Origin: CAZWVR01 sp964637235
GTDB taxonomy: Bacteria; Bacteroidota; Bacteroidia; Bacteroidales; S143-33
DNA: 36,330 nt
Direction of reading: 5' to 3'
Assembly: GCA_964637235.1 (NCBI GenBank)
Contig: CAZWVR010000016.1
Coordinates: forward strand, 1 to 36,330
A program made the position numbers and the translations under genes. Shown piece by piece: positions 17,964 to 26,714 of the stretch; the first letter of the stretch is position 1, and every line of letters begins with the position of its first letter. The notes below the pieces were generated by a model. The model had not been told where the DNA came from. It saw nothing but the letters and a program-made list of their open reading frames with translations, and ran no database searches.

Positions 17964-18917
17964 ATGAAAAAACATATTTCCGAACTGCTTAAAAATAAAA
18001 TTTTAGTTTTAGACGGAGGTTTTAGTACACAAATCCAAAAATACAATCTTAAAGAACCTGAATATCGTAGAGATTCCAGATTAGAAAAAATTGAAACAAA
18101 TCTTGAAGGCTACTACGAATTACTAAATTTAACACGCTCGGATATAGTAGGAGATATTCACGAAAAGTATCTAAAATATGGTGCAGATATTATAGAAACA
18201 AATAGCTTTCGAGCTAATTCCTATTATCTAAAATTATACGGTATTAACAATATAAGTAGCTATGAATTAAATATGCAAGCAGCTAAAATCGCCAGGGAAA
18301 AAGTAGTAAAATATACTAATCTAACTATAAAAAAACCTCGCTTTTTGGCAGGAAGTTTAGGTCCTCTCCCAGAAAAAATAAACTACGCAGACAAAGTAGA
18401 AATTTTCTCTGAACAAATTAAAGGTCTTATAGCAGGAAGGGTTGATTTTATACTCTTAGAAACTATGACCGATTACGAAAATATAAAAGCAGGTGTAGAA
18501 GCACTAAATTCCATAATGCAAAAAAGAAATAAAACTTTTGATGTCATTATTTCAGTAAGCGAAACTAAAAACAGTTATACTCCTCTTACAAAAGATTTTA
18601 TAGCACAACTACAAAATACCTATACAAATGTTAATATCTTAGCTATCGGAGAAAATTGTGGTTTAGGGTTTGAAAAAATCTATCAAAATATTAAAAAATA
18701 CAATGATTTTCCTTTCCACATAATAGCATATCCTAATAATAGCTCCCTTGATGGAACAGAATTATCAGAAAGACAACAACTGGAATATGCTAAAAAAATG
18801 ATTAACGAAAAATTAGTTAATATAATAGGAGGCTGCTGCGGAACAGGATATAATCTAATCCGTAATTTAGAAAAACTAACCCGCAACAAACCTCCGCGAA
18901 CATTACCTAAAAATTAA
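17964..18917 (+). CDS. mmuM: Homocysteine S-methyltransferase family protein (MmuM-like)
   Basis: From ATG 17964 the protein is 317 residues, starting KKHISELLKNKILVLDGGFSTQIQK; an in-frame TTG at 17913 would add 17 residues without family support. GGFSTQ opens the methyltransferase TIM barrel. The zinc-binding cysteines are the one in AIGENCGLG and the pair in IIGGCCGTG near the end, all present. Such enzymes make methionine from homocysteine using S-methylmethionine or S-adenosylmethionine as donor, needing no cobalamin domain. It is the last gene of the pheS-tyrS run and overlaps the convergent DUF3078 gene by 11 bp. Confidence 0.87.
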   Translation: MKKHISELLKNKILVLDGGFSTQIQKYNLKEPEYRRDSRLEKIETNLEGYYELLNLTRSDIVGDIHEKYLKYGADIIETNSFRANSYYLKLYGINNISSYELNMQAAKIAREKVVKYTNLTIKKPRFLAGSLGPLPEKINYADKVEIFSEQIKGLIAGRVDFILLETMTDYENIKAGVEALNSIMQKRNKTFDVIISVSETKNSYTPLTKDFIAQLQNTYTNVNILAIGENCGLGFEKIYQNIKKYNDFPFHIIAYPNNSSLDGTELSERQQLEYAKKMINEKLVNIIGGCCGTGYNLIRNLEKLTRNKPPRTLPKN

Positions 18918-19788
18918 AGACCAAACCCAAGCCCAAAACATTTTTCATTTGTAGGCGTTTACCTTTACGGCCAGTTTCTGGATCTATGGTAATTAAAATA
19001 TCATCATCATATAGCATCTGATTAGAAAAATTGATGCTTATATATTTCGTTATTTTCGCAGCTATCAAAAAATTAAAATTCACATCAATATTCTGTGGAT
19101 TATGCAAATAATTGGAAAATAAAGTAAGATCTGTATTTAAACTAATCTTTTTAGTTATGTTCTTATTAAAAGCAAATTTAAAATAAGCTCCAAACTCATT
19201 TCTTACTGTTTTACCACTATCTACCCCATAAGCACCTATACTTGCTAAGGAATCATTTTTTACAACAGTAGTCTTTCCTGTCAAAGGAGAAAAATAAAAT
19301 GACAGAAAATCCTTTGGTTTATAGTCCATACCCAAAGAATATATAAAATACCCCGGTGCTAAAAATTCTGAAATAAGAGTAGAATCTCCATTATCTTTAT
19401 ATTCAAAACCTTTTGTAAACTGACTTTTAAAAGAAAACAACGTGGAAATATAAAGCTTATGTTCCGAAAGATTATATCCAAATTTTGAAGAAAACTCCAT
19501 TTTATCATTATTTTTACGAAAAGGCTTATTGCCTATTTGCTGCAATCCGTAAGCCAAATCCAATGTATTATTCCACAAAATATTGTCTTTCTGATAATCT
19601 AAATGAGAATTTACAAGCCCTACAATAAGTATTGAATTATCACCACCTGCTGTCCAATACTTTAATTTAGTTTGATTGTATGAAAAAGTAGATATAAGAC
19701 CAAATTTCCAATATTTACTTGTGTCTTTTTGTGAATAAACATCAATAAAAATAAACAACCCCATTAAGAAAAATACTAATTTTTTCAT
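18907..19788 (-). CDS. DUF3078 outer-membrane beta-barrel protein
   Basis: I use ATG 19788, which gives a clean signal peptide (KKLVFFLMGLFIFIDVYSQ) and 293 residues; the ATG at 19815 overlaps the promoter. The mature part matches DUF3078: SQTKLKYW-like FSYNQTKLKYWTAGGDNSI, then DYQKDNILWNNTLDLAYGLQQIG, NDKMEFSSKFGYNLS and FSFKSQFTKGF. The alternating strands end in a terminal aromatic (GLVFNF), the usual barrel-insertion signal. It is likely an outer-membrane protein of unknown role, widespread in Bacteroidota. It converges on mmuM with an 11-bp overlap and is divergent from rmuC. Confidence 0.82.
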   Translation of the reverse strand: MKKLVFFLMGLFIFIDVYSQKDTSKYWKFGLISTFSYNQTKLKYWTAGGDNSILIVGLVNSHLDYQKDNILWNNTLDLAYGLQQIGNKPFRKNNDKMEFSSKFGYNLSEHKLYISTLFSFKSQFTKGFEYKDNGDSTLISEFLAPGYFIYSLGMDYKPKDFLSFYFSPLTGKTTVVKNDSLASIGAYGVDSGKTVRNEFGAYFKFAFNKNITKKISLNTDLTLFSNYLHNPQNIDVNFNFLIAAKITKYISINFSNQMLYDDDILITIDPETGRKGKRLQMKNVLGLGLVFNF

Positions 19789-19812
19789 AGCTTTGTTTTT
19801 ATAATTTAAATG

Positions 19813-19820
19813 CAAATATA
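19813..19820 (-). promoter_or_regulatory. Candidate -7 promoter element of the DUF3078 gene
   Basis: Minus-strand bases read TATATTTG, fitting TAnnTTTG, 24 nt before ATG 19788. Its place argues against the upstream start at 19815. Confidence 0.45.
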
Positions 19821-19841
19821 TAAAAAAAATAAAAATTTATT

Positions 19842-20972
19842 ATGGAAATTTTATTTTTCTTATTAGGCCTAACTTTTGGAGTTTTATTTATGTACTTATT
19901 TTACAAAAATAAAATTAACACATTAAATGAAATAAATAAACAAATTGATAATCAAATAAAAACAGTTATAAATAATTCTGTAATTGATGCTATGAACTCC
20001 AATAGTCAAATATTGGTAAGACTAATCAACGAACTTCTGGAAAAATACAAACAAAATCAGGAATTACTTATAGAAAAACAAAAAAATAAATTCACTGAAT
20101 TAATATTTCCCTTAAAAGAAAATATTGAAAAATATCAAAACTTAGTTGAAAAATTTGCTCACTATAATACTGAACACTTCGGAAAATATTCCGAACAGCT
20201 TAATCAAATTCTTAAATTAGAAAAGGAACTCCGAAAACAAACTCAAAACCTCAGTAATGCTTTAAAAAGCCCTACAATTAGAGGAAAATGGGCTGAAATA
20301 CAACTAAAACGACTTTTTGAACTTACTGGTATGACAAAATATATTGACTTCAATGAACAAAAAACCACTGAAACCAGTAAACAAAAACCAGATTTTATTG
20401 TCAATTTACCAGATAACAAAAAACTCATTATTGACTCTAAATTACCCTTAACAAATTTCCTAAAATCTATTGAAACTGAAAATGAAGCGCTTCAAGCCGA
20501 ATATCTAAAAAAATTTATTGCTGATTTCAAAAAACATATAAACGAATTATACAAAAGAGAATACTGGAAAAAATTTGAAAACAATATTGAATTTGTAATT
20601 ATGTATGTTCATATAGAAAACGCTCTGACAAAAGCCCTGTCATTAGATAATGACTTAATAAACTATGCCCTTGAAAAACGTATAATAATAGCTACTCCGT
20701 TTACTCTTATGGCACTTCTACAAACTTTTGCATTTATATGGAAACAAACAAACATTAACGAAAATGCTAAACAAATATTACAAATAGCACAACAATTCGG
20801 AAATAATCTGGAAATAGTCTTATCTGAAATTGAAAAATTAGGAAATCACTTGCAAACAGCTTTAAAAAAATACGAAGAAATAAACATAGTCTGGAATAAA
20901 AAAATATCTCCTCTGCTGAAAAATTTATCAGATATGGGATTTGTAATTGATAAGCAAAAAATTAAAAAGTAG
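19842..20972 (+). CDS. rmuC: DNA recombination protein RmuC
   Basis: The 376-residue protein has one N-terminal membrane segment (EILFFLLGLTFGVLFMYLF), a long coiled coil to about residue 140, then the RmuC nuclease-like domain. That domain shows SPTIRGKWAEIQLKRLFELTGM, KPDFIVNLPDNKKLIIDSKLPL and the EFVIMYVHIENAL segment. RmuC proteins limit DNA inversions in E. coli, and the domain is related to PD-(D/E)XK nucleases. All core segments are present. It is convergent with the STAS-like gene with a 6-bp gap. Confidence 0.9.
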   Translation: MEILFFLLGLTFGVLFMYLFYKNKINTLNEINKQIDNQIKTVINNSVIDAMNSNSQILVRLINELLEKYKQNQELLIEKQKNKFTELIFPLKENIEKYQNLVEKFAHYNTEHFGKYSEQLNQILKLEKELRKQTQNLSNALKSPTIRGKWAEIQLKRLFELTGMTKYIDFNEQKTTETSKQKPDFIVNLPDNKKLIIDSKLPLTNFLKSIETENEALQAEYLKKFIADFKKHINELYKREYWKKFENNIEFVIMYVHIENALTKALSLDNDLINYALEKRIIIATPFTLMALLQTFAFIWKQTNINENAKQILQIAQQFGNNLEIVLSEIEKLGNHLQTALKKYEEINIVWNKKISPLLKNLSDMGFVIDKQKIKK

Positions 20973-20978
20973 CCTTAT

Positions 20979-21386
20979 TCATTCTAAAAGCCACTGCATT
21001 GCCTTTTGCTCATCTATAAAATATCTTCGCTGAAAACTATATTCAAACTCTTTTTCAACCATCTGAAAAATAGTCCATTGTGCGATCATATTATAAGGAA
21101 GTATAATAGCTAATTTTTTTATATTTGCCATCCTATATGCATCTATAATTATATTTTGAACCATCTGCTCCCCTTTCAAAGAAAAAAGTAAACTAAACTG
21201 CTGAACAGCTACCAAAATTCCCTGAGGCTTATATTTTTTAATAAATTCTGCCCCCTTCTTAACTACATAATCTATATACTCGCTCTCCCTTAAATTACCA
21301 ACATTTTCAAATACTTCAAAACGCATTATACTTTGAGCTGTATCAAAACAAACTCTCTGGTATTTATCCTCGTAAACTATATCCAT
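20979..21386 (-). CDS. Small STAS/SpoIIAA-like protein
   Basis: This 135-residue soluble protein has the alternating strand-helix pattern of STAS or SpoIIAA-like domains: a strand CFDTAQSIMRFEVFEN, a helix ESEYIDYVVKKGAEFIKKY, a buried strand PQGILVAVQQ, a helix QNIIIDAYRMANIK, and strand KLAIILPYN. The usual D-S-S/T phospho-switch is not visible, so it is probably not a classic anti-anti-sigma factor. Similar proteins in Bacteroidota are common and uncharacterised. It is divergent from the rel gene with a 48-bp gap. Confidence 0.65.
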   Translation of the reverse strand: MDIVYEDKYQRVCFDTAQSIMRFEVFENVGNLRESEYIDYVVKKGAEFIKKYKPQGILVAVQQFSLLFSLKGEQMVQNIIIDAYRMANIKKLAIILPYNMIAQWTIFQMVEKEFEYSFQRRYFIDEQKAMQWLLE

Positions 21387-21411
21387 TAGTGCAAAAATTA
21401 AGAGAAATTCG

Positions 21412-21419
21412 TATTTTTG
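21412..21419 (+). promoter_or_regulatory. Candidate -7 promoter element of the RelA/SpoT homologue gene
   Basis: TATTTTTG matches TAnnTTTG and ends 15 nt before the ATG at 21435. Confidence 0.45.
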
Positions 21420-21434
21420 TTATAAAGATTATAT

Positions 21435-23495
21435 ATGATAGAAAAATTTTTTATTGAAAAAGTCTTTGATACAGAAGCTCTAAAAAAAGGCTTTCAAATA
21501 GCTTCTATATTAGTTGAAGAACTCAAAGCAGAGCCCTTACTGTACGACGCCGCAATTTTAGATCAATTATTTCAAAATAAAAAAATAGATTTTAAAGAAT
21601 TAACTAATTTTGATGAACAAACACTTACCATTCTCAAAAGTATAAAAAAAATTAAAAAATTTCCAAAAGAAAAATTTAAAGAACATATAGAAAACTATAT
21701 TAAACTAATACTTACCTCAGCCGAAGATATTAGAGCTATATTTATAATTATAGCCGAAGCTCTATATCTCATAAGAAACTTAAATAAATTTGATAAAGAT
21801 ACTCAAAAAGAAATAACTGAAACTATAAAATATCTATATCTACCAATTAGCCATAGATTAGGCTTGTATCGCATAAAAAAAGAATTCGAGGAAAGGATAA
21901 TGCTATTTGAATATCCTGAAATATATTATGATATAAAAAGAAAATTAGCACTGATACACAATAGCTTAAATGCATACATAGAAAATTTTATTACCGAAAT
22001 AGAAAAAATAATAAAACCATTAGGCTATAAATATAGAATAAAAGGAAGGGTAAAATCAATATCGTCTATTTGGAAAAAAATGCAAATAAAAAATGTAGAT
22101 TTTGAAGAAATTTTTGATATTCTGGCTATAAGAATAATTTTAGATATTGAAGAAGATAAAGAAATAGCTGCCTGCTGGGAAGTATTCTCCATAATTACGG
22201 ACAAATTTCCTTACCATCCAAAAAGATTACGAGATTGGCTTACTGTTCCCAAAAGCAACGGATATATGTCTTTACACCTCACCGTTTTAGGACCTCAAAA
22301 AAAATGGGTAGAAATACAAATAAGATCCGAAAGAATGGATGAAATTGCAGAAGGCGGAATTGCTGCACACTGGAAATATAAAGAATATTCAAAAGATCAA
22401 ACAAATAAAGAACTCCTTTTTGACCAAATCCGTAAAGCTCTCCAATCTCCTGTAAGTTCAAAAAATAAACCCGAAATATATACAAATGAAATTTATGTAT
22501 TCACACCTGCCGGAGATTTAGTAAAACTCCCCAAAGAAGCAATAGTCTTAGATTTTGCTTATGCTATTCATTCCGATTTAGGCAATTCCTGCATAGGAGC
22601 CGAGGTAAATGACAAATTCGTCTCCTATTATCATACTCTACAAAACGGAGACAAAGTAAAAATTATAACCGCAAAAGACCAAAAACCTAAAAAAGAATGG
22701 CTTAAAATTGTAAAATCTCAAAAAGCTGCCAAAAAAATAAAACAGTTCTTACTTAGAGAACAATACAAATGGATACAAATTGGACGAGAAAAAATTCAAA
22801 GAAAATTCGAAAGACAAAAATTAAAATATACACAAGGAAATATCGCCAAAATTATTAAAATACTCGGCTATAAAACAGCCTCCGCGTTTTTTGAAGATAT
22901 TGGTGCTAATAAATTTGATATCAGCGATATAGATTTTAAAGAAATATTATACCCTTCAAAAACTGAAAATCAAAATACAAGAGAAATTATTAGAGATTTC
23001 ATTGTAAAACCAGAATATATTGACAAACTATCTTATATAATAAAAGGCGAAGTAAATCTTGATAAAACCGATTACAAAGTAGCCAAATGTTGTAATCCAA
23101 AACCGGGCGAGACTGTTATAGTATTAAAAACTCTCTCTGGTTTAGTAATACACCGAAAAGATTGCAAAACAGCTTTATTATATACTCAAAAATATCCCTC
23201 AGATAGATATTTCTTAGCCAATTGGATACCAAGAAAGAAAAATGTTAAATTACTGAAAGTAAAATTCCAGACTAAAAATTCTAATATCCAAACAAACAAT
23301 CTGAAAAATATATTAAAAGAGCTAAATATACCCATATATCGTGTAAAAATATTTAGACACAAAAGAAAAAAGTTGGTCAAAATATTCTTTATAACTAAAC
23401 CTCTGGGAGAAAAACAACGCTTAGAAGTTGAAAAATTACTTAATAACAGGGGATTTTTAAAAATAAAATTTATCGCAGTACAAGAAAAAATATAA
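21435..23495 (+). CDS. relA: Long RelA/SpoT homologue, (p)ppGpp synthetase with degenerate hydrolase domain
   Basis: The 686-residue protein has the full long-RSH layout. The HD hydrolase region (about 1-150) has lost its motifs: LLHDVVED is replaced by DAAILDQL and KLADRLHNMRT by IAEALYLIRN. PISHRLGLYRIKKEFE is kept. The synthetase (about 195-320) is intact: IKGRVKSISSIWKKM, DILAIRII, PKSNGYMSLHLTVLG, VEIQIRSERMDEIAEGG and AAHWKYKE. TGS follows (EIYVFTPAGDLVKLP), then a zinc-finger-type segment (Cys552, Cys553 and HRKDC) and an ACT end. So it should make but not break (p)ppGpp, at the ribosome. The catalytic-loop motif is Arg264-Leu-Arg266-Asp267, closer to the RxKD of bifunctional enzymes than to the ExDD of RelA. 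A separate SpoT or hydrolase is expected elsewhere. Confidence 0.88.
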   Translation: MIEKFFIEKVFDTEALKKGFQIASILVEELKAEPLLYDAAILDQLFQNKKIDFKELTNFDEQTLTILKSIKKIKKFPKEKFKEHIENYIKLILTSAEDIRAIFIIIAEALYLIRNLNKFDKDTQKEITETIKYLYLPISHRLGLYRIKKEFEERIMLFEYPEIYYDIKRKLALIHNSLNAYIENFITEIEKIIKPLGYKYRIKGRVKSISSIWKKMQIKNVDFEEIFDILAIRIILDIEEDKEIAACWEVFSIITDKFPYHPKRLRDWLTVPKSNGYMSLHLTVLGPQKKWVEIQIRSERMDEIAEGGIAAHWKYKEYSKDQTNKELLFDQIRKALQSPVSSKNKPEIYTNEIYVFTPAGDLVKLPKEAIVLDFAYAIHSDLGNSCIGAEVNDKFVSYYHTLQNGDKVKIITAKDQKPKKEWLKIVKSQKAAKKIKQFLLREQYKWIQIGREKIQRKFERQKLKYTQGNIAKIIKILGYKTASAFFEDIGANKFDISDIDFKEILYPSKTENQNTREIIRDFIVKPEYIDKLSYIIKGEVNLDKTDYKVAKCCNPKPGETVIVLKTLSGLVIHRKDCKTALLYTQKYPSDRYFLANWIPRKKNVKLLKVKFQTKNSNIQTNNLKNILKELNIPIYRVKIFRHKRKKLVKIFFITKPLGEKQRLEVEKLLNNRGFLKIKFIAVQEKI

Positions 23496-23548
23496 AAAGC
23501 AAGTTCTATTACAAACTGATTATCAATACATTTTATCTTTAACTAATG

Positions 23549-24493
23549 TTAAAATGAAATTCCAAATTCCCTATCATTATAGACAATTTTATACCTATTA
23601 TGTTTTATATCTATAAAGAATTTAGTGTCATGAAATAAATTTTTAGAAAATCTCGTGAATTTTTTTTGTAGCCTACTGCGAAAATCCATTAAATTAGCCG
23701 ATATTAAATTATCCTGAGATAAATCAATGGAATTACTATAAGCAAATTGTTTTAAAGCTACTTCATCTATATGAGGCGTAGGTGTAGATAATGTATAATT
23801 ACGTATAATTTCAGCCAAATTTTCCTCTTGCTGCGGCAGAAAATTCCCCTCATTCCTAATACTATTATCCGAAGTATAAATCTGTACAGGTTCTCTATGA
23901 TAAGAGACGAAATTAGGCACATTATTTTCTAATGATGGTTGTTCCCTATATAATTGAGGAATGAAACGGTGCTCATAAAATGATGTATAAGCATACTTGC
24001 TATGTAGATCATTTTTAGAGAAAAGGGCTATAAGAACAAATATCACGGGCAAAAGAACTGCCGCAGCAGCCATAAAAGAATATGAAACACGCTTAATAGG
24101 ATACAATTTTAAATTTTGTTTCTTAGGAAAGTCTATTACAGGTTTTTGCAATTTTGTTTTTAAATAATAATCATATTCGTTTCTAAAATATTCATTTTCA
24201 AAAAGTTTAGCAAATTCTCTTCCCTCATAATCAGTTATTTGTTTTTCAATTTGAGAAATGATCAAATATTCCGGGTAAGAAATATTCTCTATAGGAGACT
24301 TCTTAATAAATACTTTATCTTGATATTCCAACTCCGGCTTTGAAAGTTTTATATTTGCAATTTTTCTTATATCATTAGCAATATGTGGATAAGCTTCTAA
24401 AAAACTCTCAAATTCTTGTTTTAAATTCTCTGGAAGTTTATCCTCCAAATAGTCCACAACAAAATACTCGTAATTATTTATATTTATTTTCAT
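23549..24493 (-). CDS. Anti-sigma-factor-like transmembrane protein
   Basis: ATG 24493 overlaps the sigma gene stop by one base (TGATG), so the two are translationally coupled; a GTG at 24496 is an alternative. The 314-residue protein starts with YFVVDYLEDKLPENLKQEFE and SFLEAYPHIANDI, an N-terminal segment common to Bacteroidota anti-sigma-like proteins. A single membrane helix lies at about 140-162 (YSFMAAAAVLLPVIFVLIALF). The periplasmic part of about 150 residues has no fold I recognise. The orientation, coupling and layout suggest it binds and holds the ECF sigma factor at the inner membrane. Direct evidence of sigma binding is not visible. Confidence 0.72.
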   Translation of the reverse strand: MKININNYEYFVVDYLEDKLPENLKQEFESFLEAYPHIANDIRKIANIKLSKPELEYQDKVFIKKSPIENISYPEYLIISQIEKQITDYEGREFAKLFENEYFRNEYDYYLKTKLQKPVIDFPKKQNLKLYPIKRVSYSFMAAAAVLLPVIFVLIALFSKNDLHSKYAYTSFYEHRFIPQLYREQPSLENNVPNFVSYHREPVQIYTSDNSIRNEGNFLPQQEENLAEIIRNYTLSTPTPHIDEVALKQFAYSNSIDLSQDNLISANLMDFRSRLQKKFTRFSKNLFHDTKFFIDIKHNRYKIVYNDREFGISF

Positions 24494-24981
24494 CACATTA
24501 CATTTTCAAGTTTACCAATAAAATTTCTTATAGCTTTTCTTGCACGAAATATATAGACCTTGACCTGACCTTCATTAAGACCAGTAATTTCAGCTATTTC
24601 TTTATATGAATATCCTTCATAATCTCTTAACATTAAAACAGTTTTTTGTTTTTCTGGTAATCTTTCTAATGCCTTTTGTATAATGTCGTCCAGATCTGGT
24701 TGCTTCATATAGTAAGAATGACTTTTTAATAACAAATAACCGGAATTTTCTGTTTCTCGTTTTATTTTACGTTTAAGATCAATAAAAAGATGATAAGCTA
24801 CCGTAAAAAGAAAAGATTTAACTTTCTGCGGCGGAATATCCTTTCTCTTATTCCATAAACGTTTAAAACTTTCTTGAACAATATCCTCTGCATCTTGTTT
24901 ATTCTTACAAAGCTTAAAAATAAAAGCAAAAAGACTATCTGCGTATTTATCAACAGCTTTATTGTATTCCCTATAAGTCAT
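24493..24981 (-). CDS. ECF-type RNA polymerase sigma factor
   Basis: I choose ATG 24981 (162 residues, starting TYREYNKAVDKYADSLFAFI); the open frame runs 51 codons further up but would then overlap the ilvE start and its promoter, and the extra residues lack family features. Region 2 is QDAEDIVQESFKRLWNKR with VKSFLFTVAYHLFIDLKRK; region 4 is LPEKQKTVLMLRDYEGYSYKEIAEITGLNEGQVKVYIFRARK. This is a clear sigma-70 family ECF member. The next gene encodes a membrane anti-sigma-like partner, so release on an envelope signal is likely. The promoters it serves are unknown. Confidence 0.92.
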   Translation of the reverse strand: MTYREYNKAVDKYADSLFAFIFKLCKNKQDAEDIVQESFKRLWNKRKDIPPQKVKSFLFTVAYHLFIDLKRKIKRETENSGYLLLKSHSYYMKQPDLDDIIQKALERLPEKQKTVLMLRDYEGYSYKEIAEITGLNEGQVKVYIFRARKAIRNFIGKLENVM

Positions 24982-25052
24982 CAAGGCATTTTTTATAATA
25001 CGCTCAAAAATAGAAAATGTTACAGAACATTTCACTAAATAAGGTTTTTTTT

Positions 25053-25060
25053 TAACTTTG
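25053..25060 (+). promoter_or_regulatory. Candidate -7 promoter element of ilvE
   Basis: TAACTTTG matches TAnnTTTG and lies 24 nt before the ilvE ATG. It supports ATG 25085 over the in-frame TTG at 25058, which lies inside this element. Confidence 0.5.
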
Positions 25061-25084
25061 CTTAAATCCAAAAAAATAAATACT

Positions 25085-26110
25085 ATGGGACAAATAAATC
25101 TGGATTGGAAAAACTTACCATTCGGATACGTCAAAACTGATTATAATATCAGATGCTACTACAGAAATGGCAAATGGGGAGAATTAGAAATAAGCTCCTC
25201 AGAATATATTCCTATCCACATCGCAGCAACAACTCTGCATTATGGACAAGAAGCATTTGAAGGACTAAAAGCATATCGTGGTAAAGACGGAAAAATAAGA
25301 TTATTTCGTTGGCAAGAAAATGCCAAACGTTTTCAAAACTCTGCAAAAGCATTGTTAATGCCAGAAGTACCTGAGGAACTCTTTAAAGAAGCAATATTCA
25401 AAGCTGTAAAACTAAATGAACGTTATATACCACCTTATGGCACAGGAGCGTCGTTATACATACGTCCACTACTTATAGGAATAGGAGCAGAAGTAGGTGT
25501 AAAACCTGCAAAAGAATACTTATTCTTAGTTTTTGTAACGCCAGTAGGTCCTTATTTCAAAGAAGGATTTAAACCCGTAGATTTCCTATTAGTATATTCT
25601 TTTGACAGAGCAGCTCCATTAGGTACAGGAAACGTAAAAGTCGGCGGTAATTATGCAGCAGGATTGAGAGCTACTGAGCTGGCTCATCAACAAGGATTTG
25701 CAAATGCTTTATTCTTAGATGCTAAGGAAAAAAAATACATCGACGAAGCCGGTCCTGCAAACTTCTTCGGAATAAAAAACAATACATACATTACTCCCGA
25801 TTCACACTCCATTTTGCCATCTATTACAAATAAAAGCCTTATGCAATTAGCAGAACATTTAGGAATGAAAGTAGAAAAACGAAAAATACCACTCGAGGAA
25901 TTAGAAACCTTTGAGGAAGTAGGCGCCTGCGGAACTGCTGCTGTAATAACTCCTATAAAACGCATTGTTGACGAAAAAACCGGCAAAGAATATCATTACT
26001 GTCCTGATGGGAAACCTGGACCTATCTCAACAAAATTATATAATCATTTAGTTGCAATACAATGGGGAGATGAACCGGATCCTTTCAACTGGATTACTAT
26101 ACTCGAATAA
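25085..26110 (+). CDS. ilvE: Branched-chain amino acid aminotransferase
   Basis: The 341-residue fold-type IV PLP enzyme swaps the amino group between glutamate and the keto acids of leucine, isoleucine and valine. Landmarks are HYGQEAFEGLKAYRGKDGKIRLFR, then RYIPPYGTGASLYIRPLLIG, then the PLP lysine in GTGNVKVGGNYAAGL, and EAGPANFFGIKNN with GTAAVITPIKRI. This is the eukaryote-like BCAT type common in Bacteroidota. The codons are more GC-rich than the neighbours, suggesting strong expression. It is divergent from the ECF sigma gene. Confidence 0.95.
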   Translation: MGQINLDWKNLPFGYVKTDYNIRCYYRNGKWGELEISSSEYIPIHIAATTLHYGQEAFEGLKAYRGKDGKIRLFRWQENAKRFQNSAKALLMPEVPEELFKEAIFKAVKLNERYIPPYGTGASLYIRPLLIGIGAEVGVKPAKEYLFLVFVTPVGPYFKEGFKPVDFLLVYSFDRAAPLGTGNVKVGGNYAAGLRATELAHQQGFANALFLDAKEKKYIDEAGPANFFGIKNNTYITPDSHSILPSITNKSLMQLAEHLGMKVEKRKIPLEELETFEEVGACGTAAVITPIKRIVDEKTGKEYHYCPDGKPGPISTKLYNHLVAIQWGDEPDPFNWITILE

Positions 26111-26153
26111 AAATTCATTTTTTTACATTATACTGCATAGGCTCTGTAAAAAT

Positions 26154-26179
26154 CCCCCTCTGGTTGTATTCAGAGGGGG
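26154..26179 (-). terminator. Strong hairpin, terminator for ruvX (minus strand)
   Basis: CCCCCTCTG (26154-26162) pairs perfectly with CAGAGGGGG (26171-26179) around an 8-base loop. On the minus strand it is followed by ATTTTTAC, so it fits ruvX. On the plus strand no T run follows, so it is a weaker terminator for ilvE, though it may serve both. Confidence 0.65.
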
Positions 26180-26261
26180 TTAGAAAAAAATAAATATCCC
26201 TACGTTATAGCGACGCTAACCTTTTATTTTTCACTTTTTGTATACCTCTGTTTTATAAAAA

Positions 26262-26681
26262 CTAATATTTACCGATTGATTGTAAATAATTTTGAAGCAA
26301 AAGTGCCGCAGCCATCTTGTCTATATTTTCTTTTTTCCGACGATATTTCTTTTTTGTTCCACCTCTAATCATTTCCTGCACCGCATTTTTAGAAGTATAA
26401 GCTTCATCAAAAAAAACTACATTTATATCTGAACAAATTCCTTTGATTCTTTGAGCCATTATTTTTATTTCATTAAAAATCTCGCCAACCGTTCCATCAC
26501 TTCTTATCGGCTTACCCATAACAATAAGCTCTACTTGTTCTTTATGACAATATTCAGATAAAAAATCCAATAATTTATCAGTAGGAACAGTTGTAAGTCC
26601 ATAAGCAATAATTTGTAAATTATCCGTAATAGCTATACCTGTTCTTTTTTTACCATAATCAATAGCCAATATTCTTGGCAT
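26262..26681 (-). CDS. ruvX: RuvX/YqgF family putative Holliday junction resolvase
   Basis: ATG 26681 starts PRILAIDYGKKRTGIAITD, the canonical N-terminus with the first catalytic Asp, giving 139 residues; a start at 26714 would add 11. VELIVMGKPIRSDGT and VVFFDEAYTSKNAVQEM carry the other acidic residues, and NIDKMAAALLLQNYL the last Asp. YqgF proteins have an RNase H-like fold and are linked to pre-16S rRNA processing and possibly Holliday junctions. It is divergent from dgkA with a 33-bp gap. Confidence 0.93.
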   Translation of the reverse strand: MPRILAIDYGKKRTGIAITDNLQIIAYGLTTVPTDKLLDFLSEYCHKEQVELIVMGKPIRSDGTVGEIFNEIKIMAQRIKGICSDINVVFFDEAYTSKNAVQEMIRGGTKKKYRRKKENIDKMAAALLLQNYLQSIGKY

Positions 26682-26714
26682 AATTTTTCTTGTAAAAATA
26701 AAAAACTTATTCAA

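Noticed and set aside
24982..25134. 51-codon upstream extension of the ECF sigma gene
   Set aside because: It would overlap ilvE and its promoter, and the extra residues lack sigma-family features.
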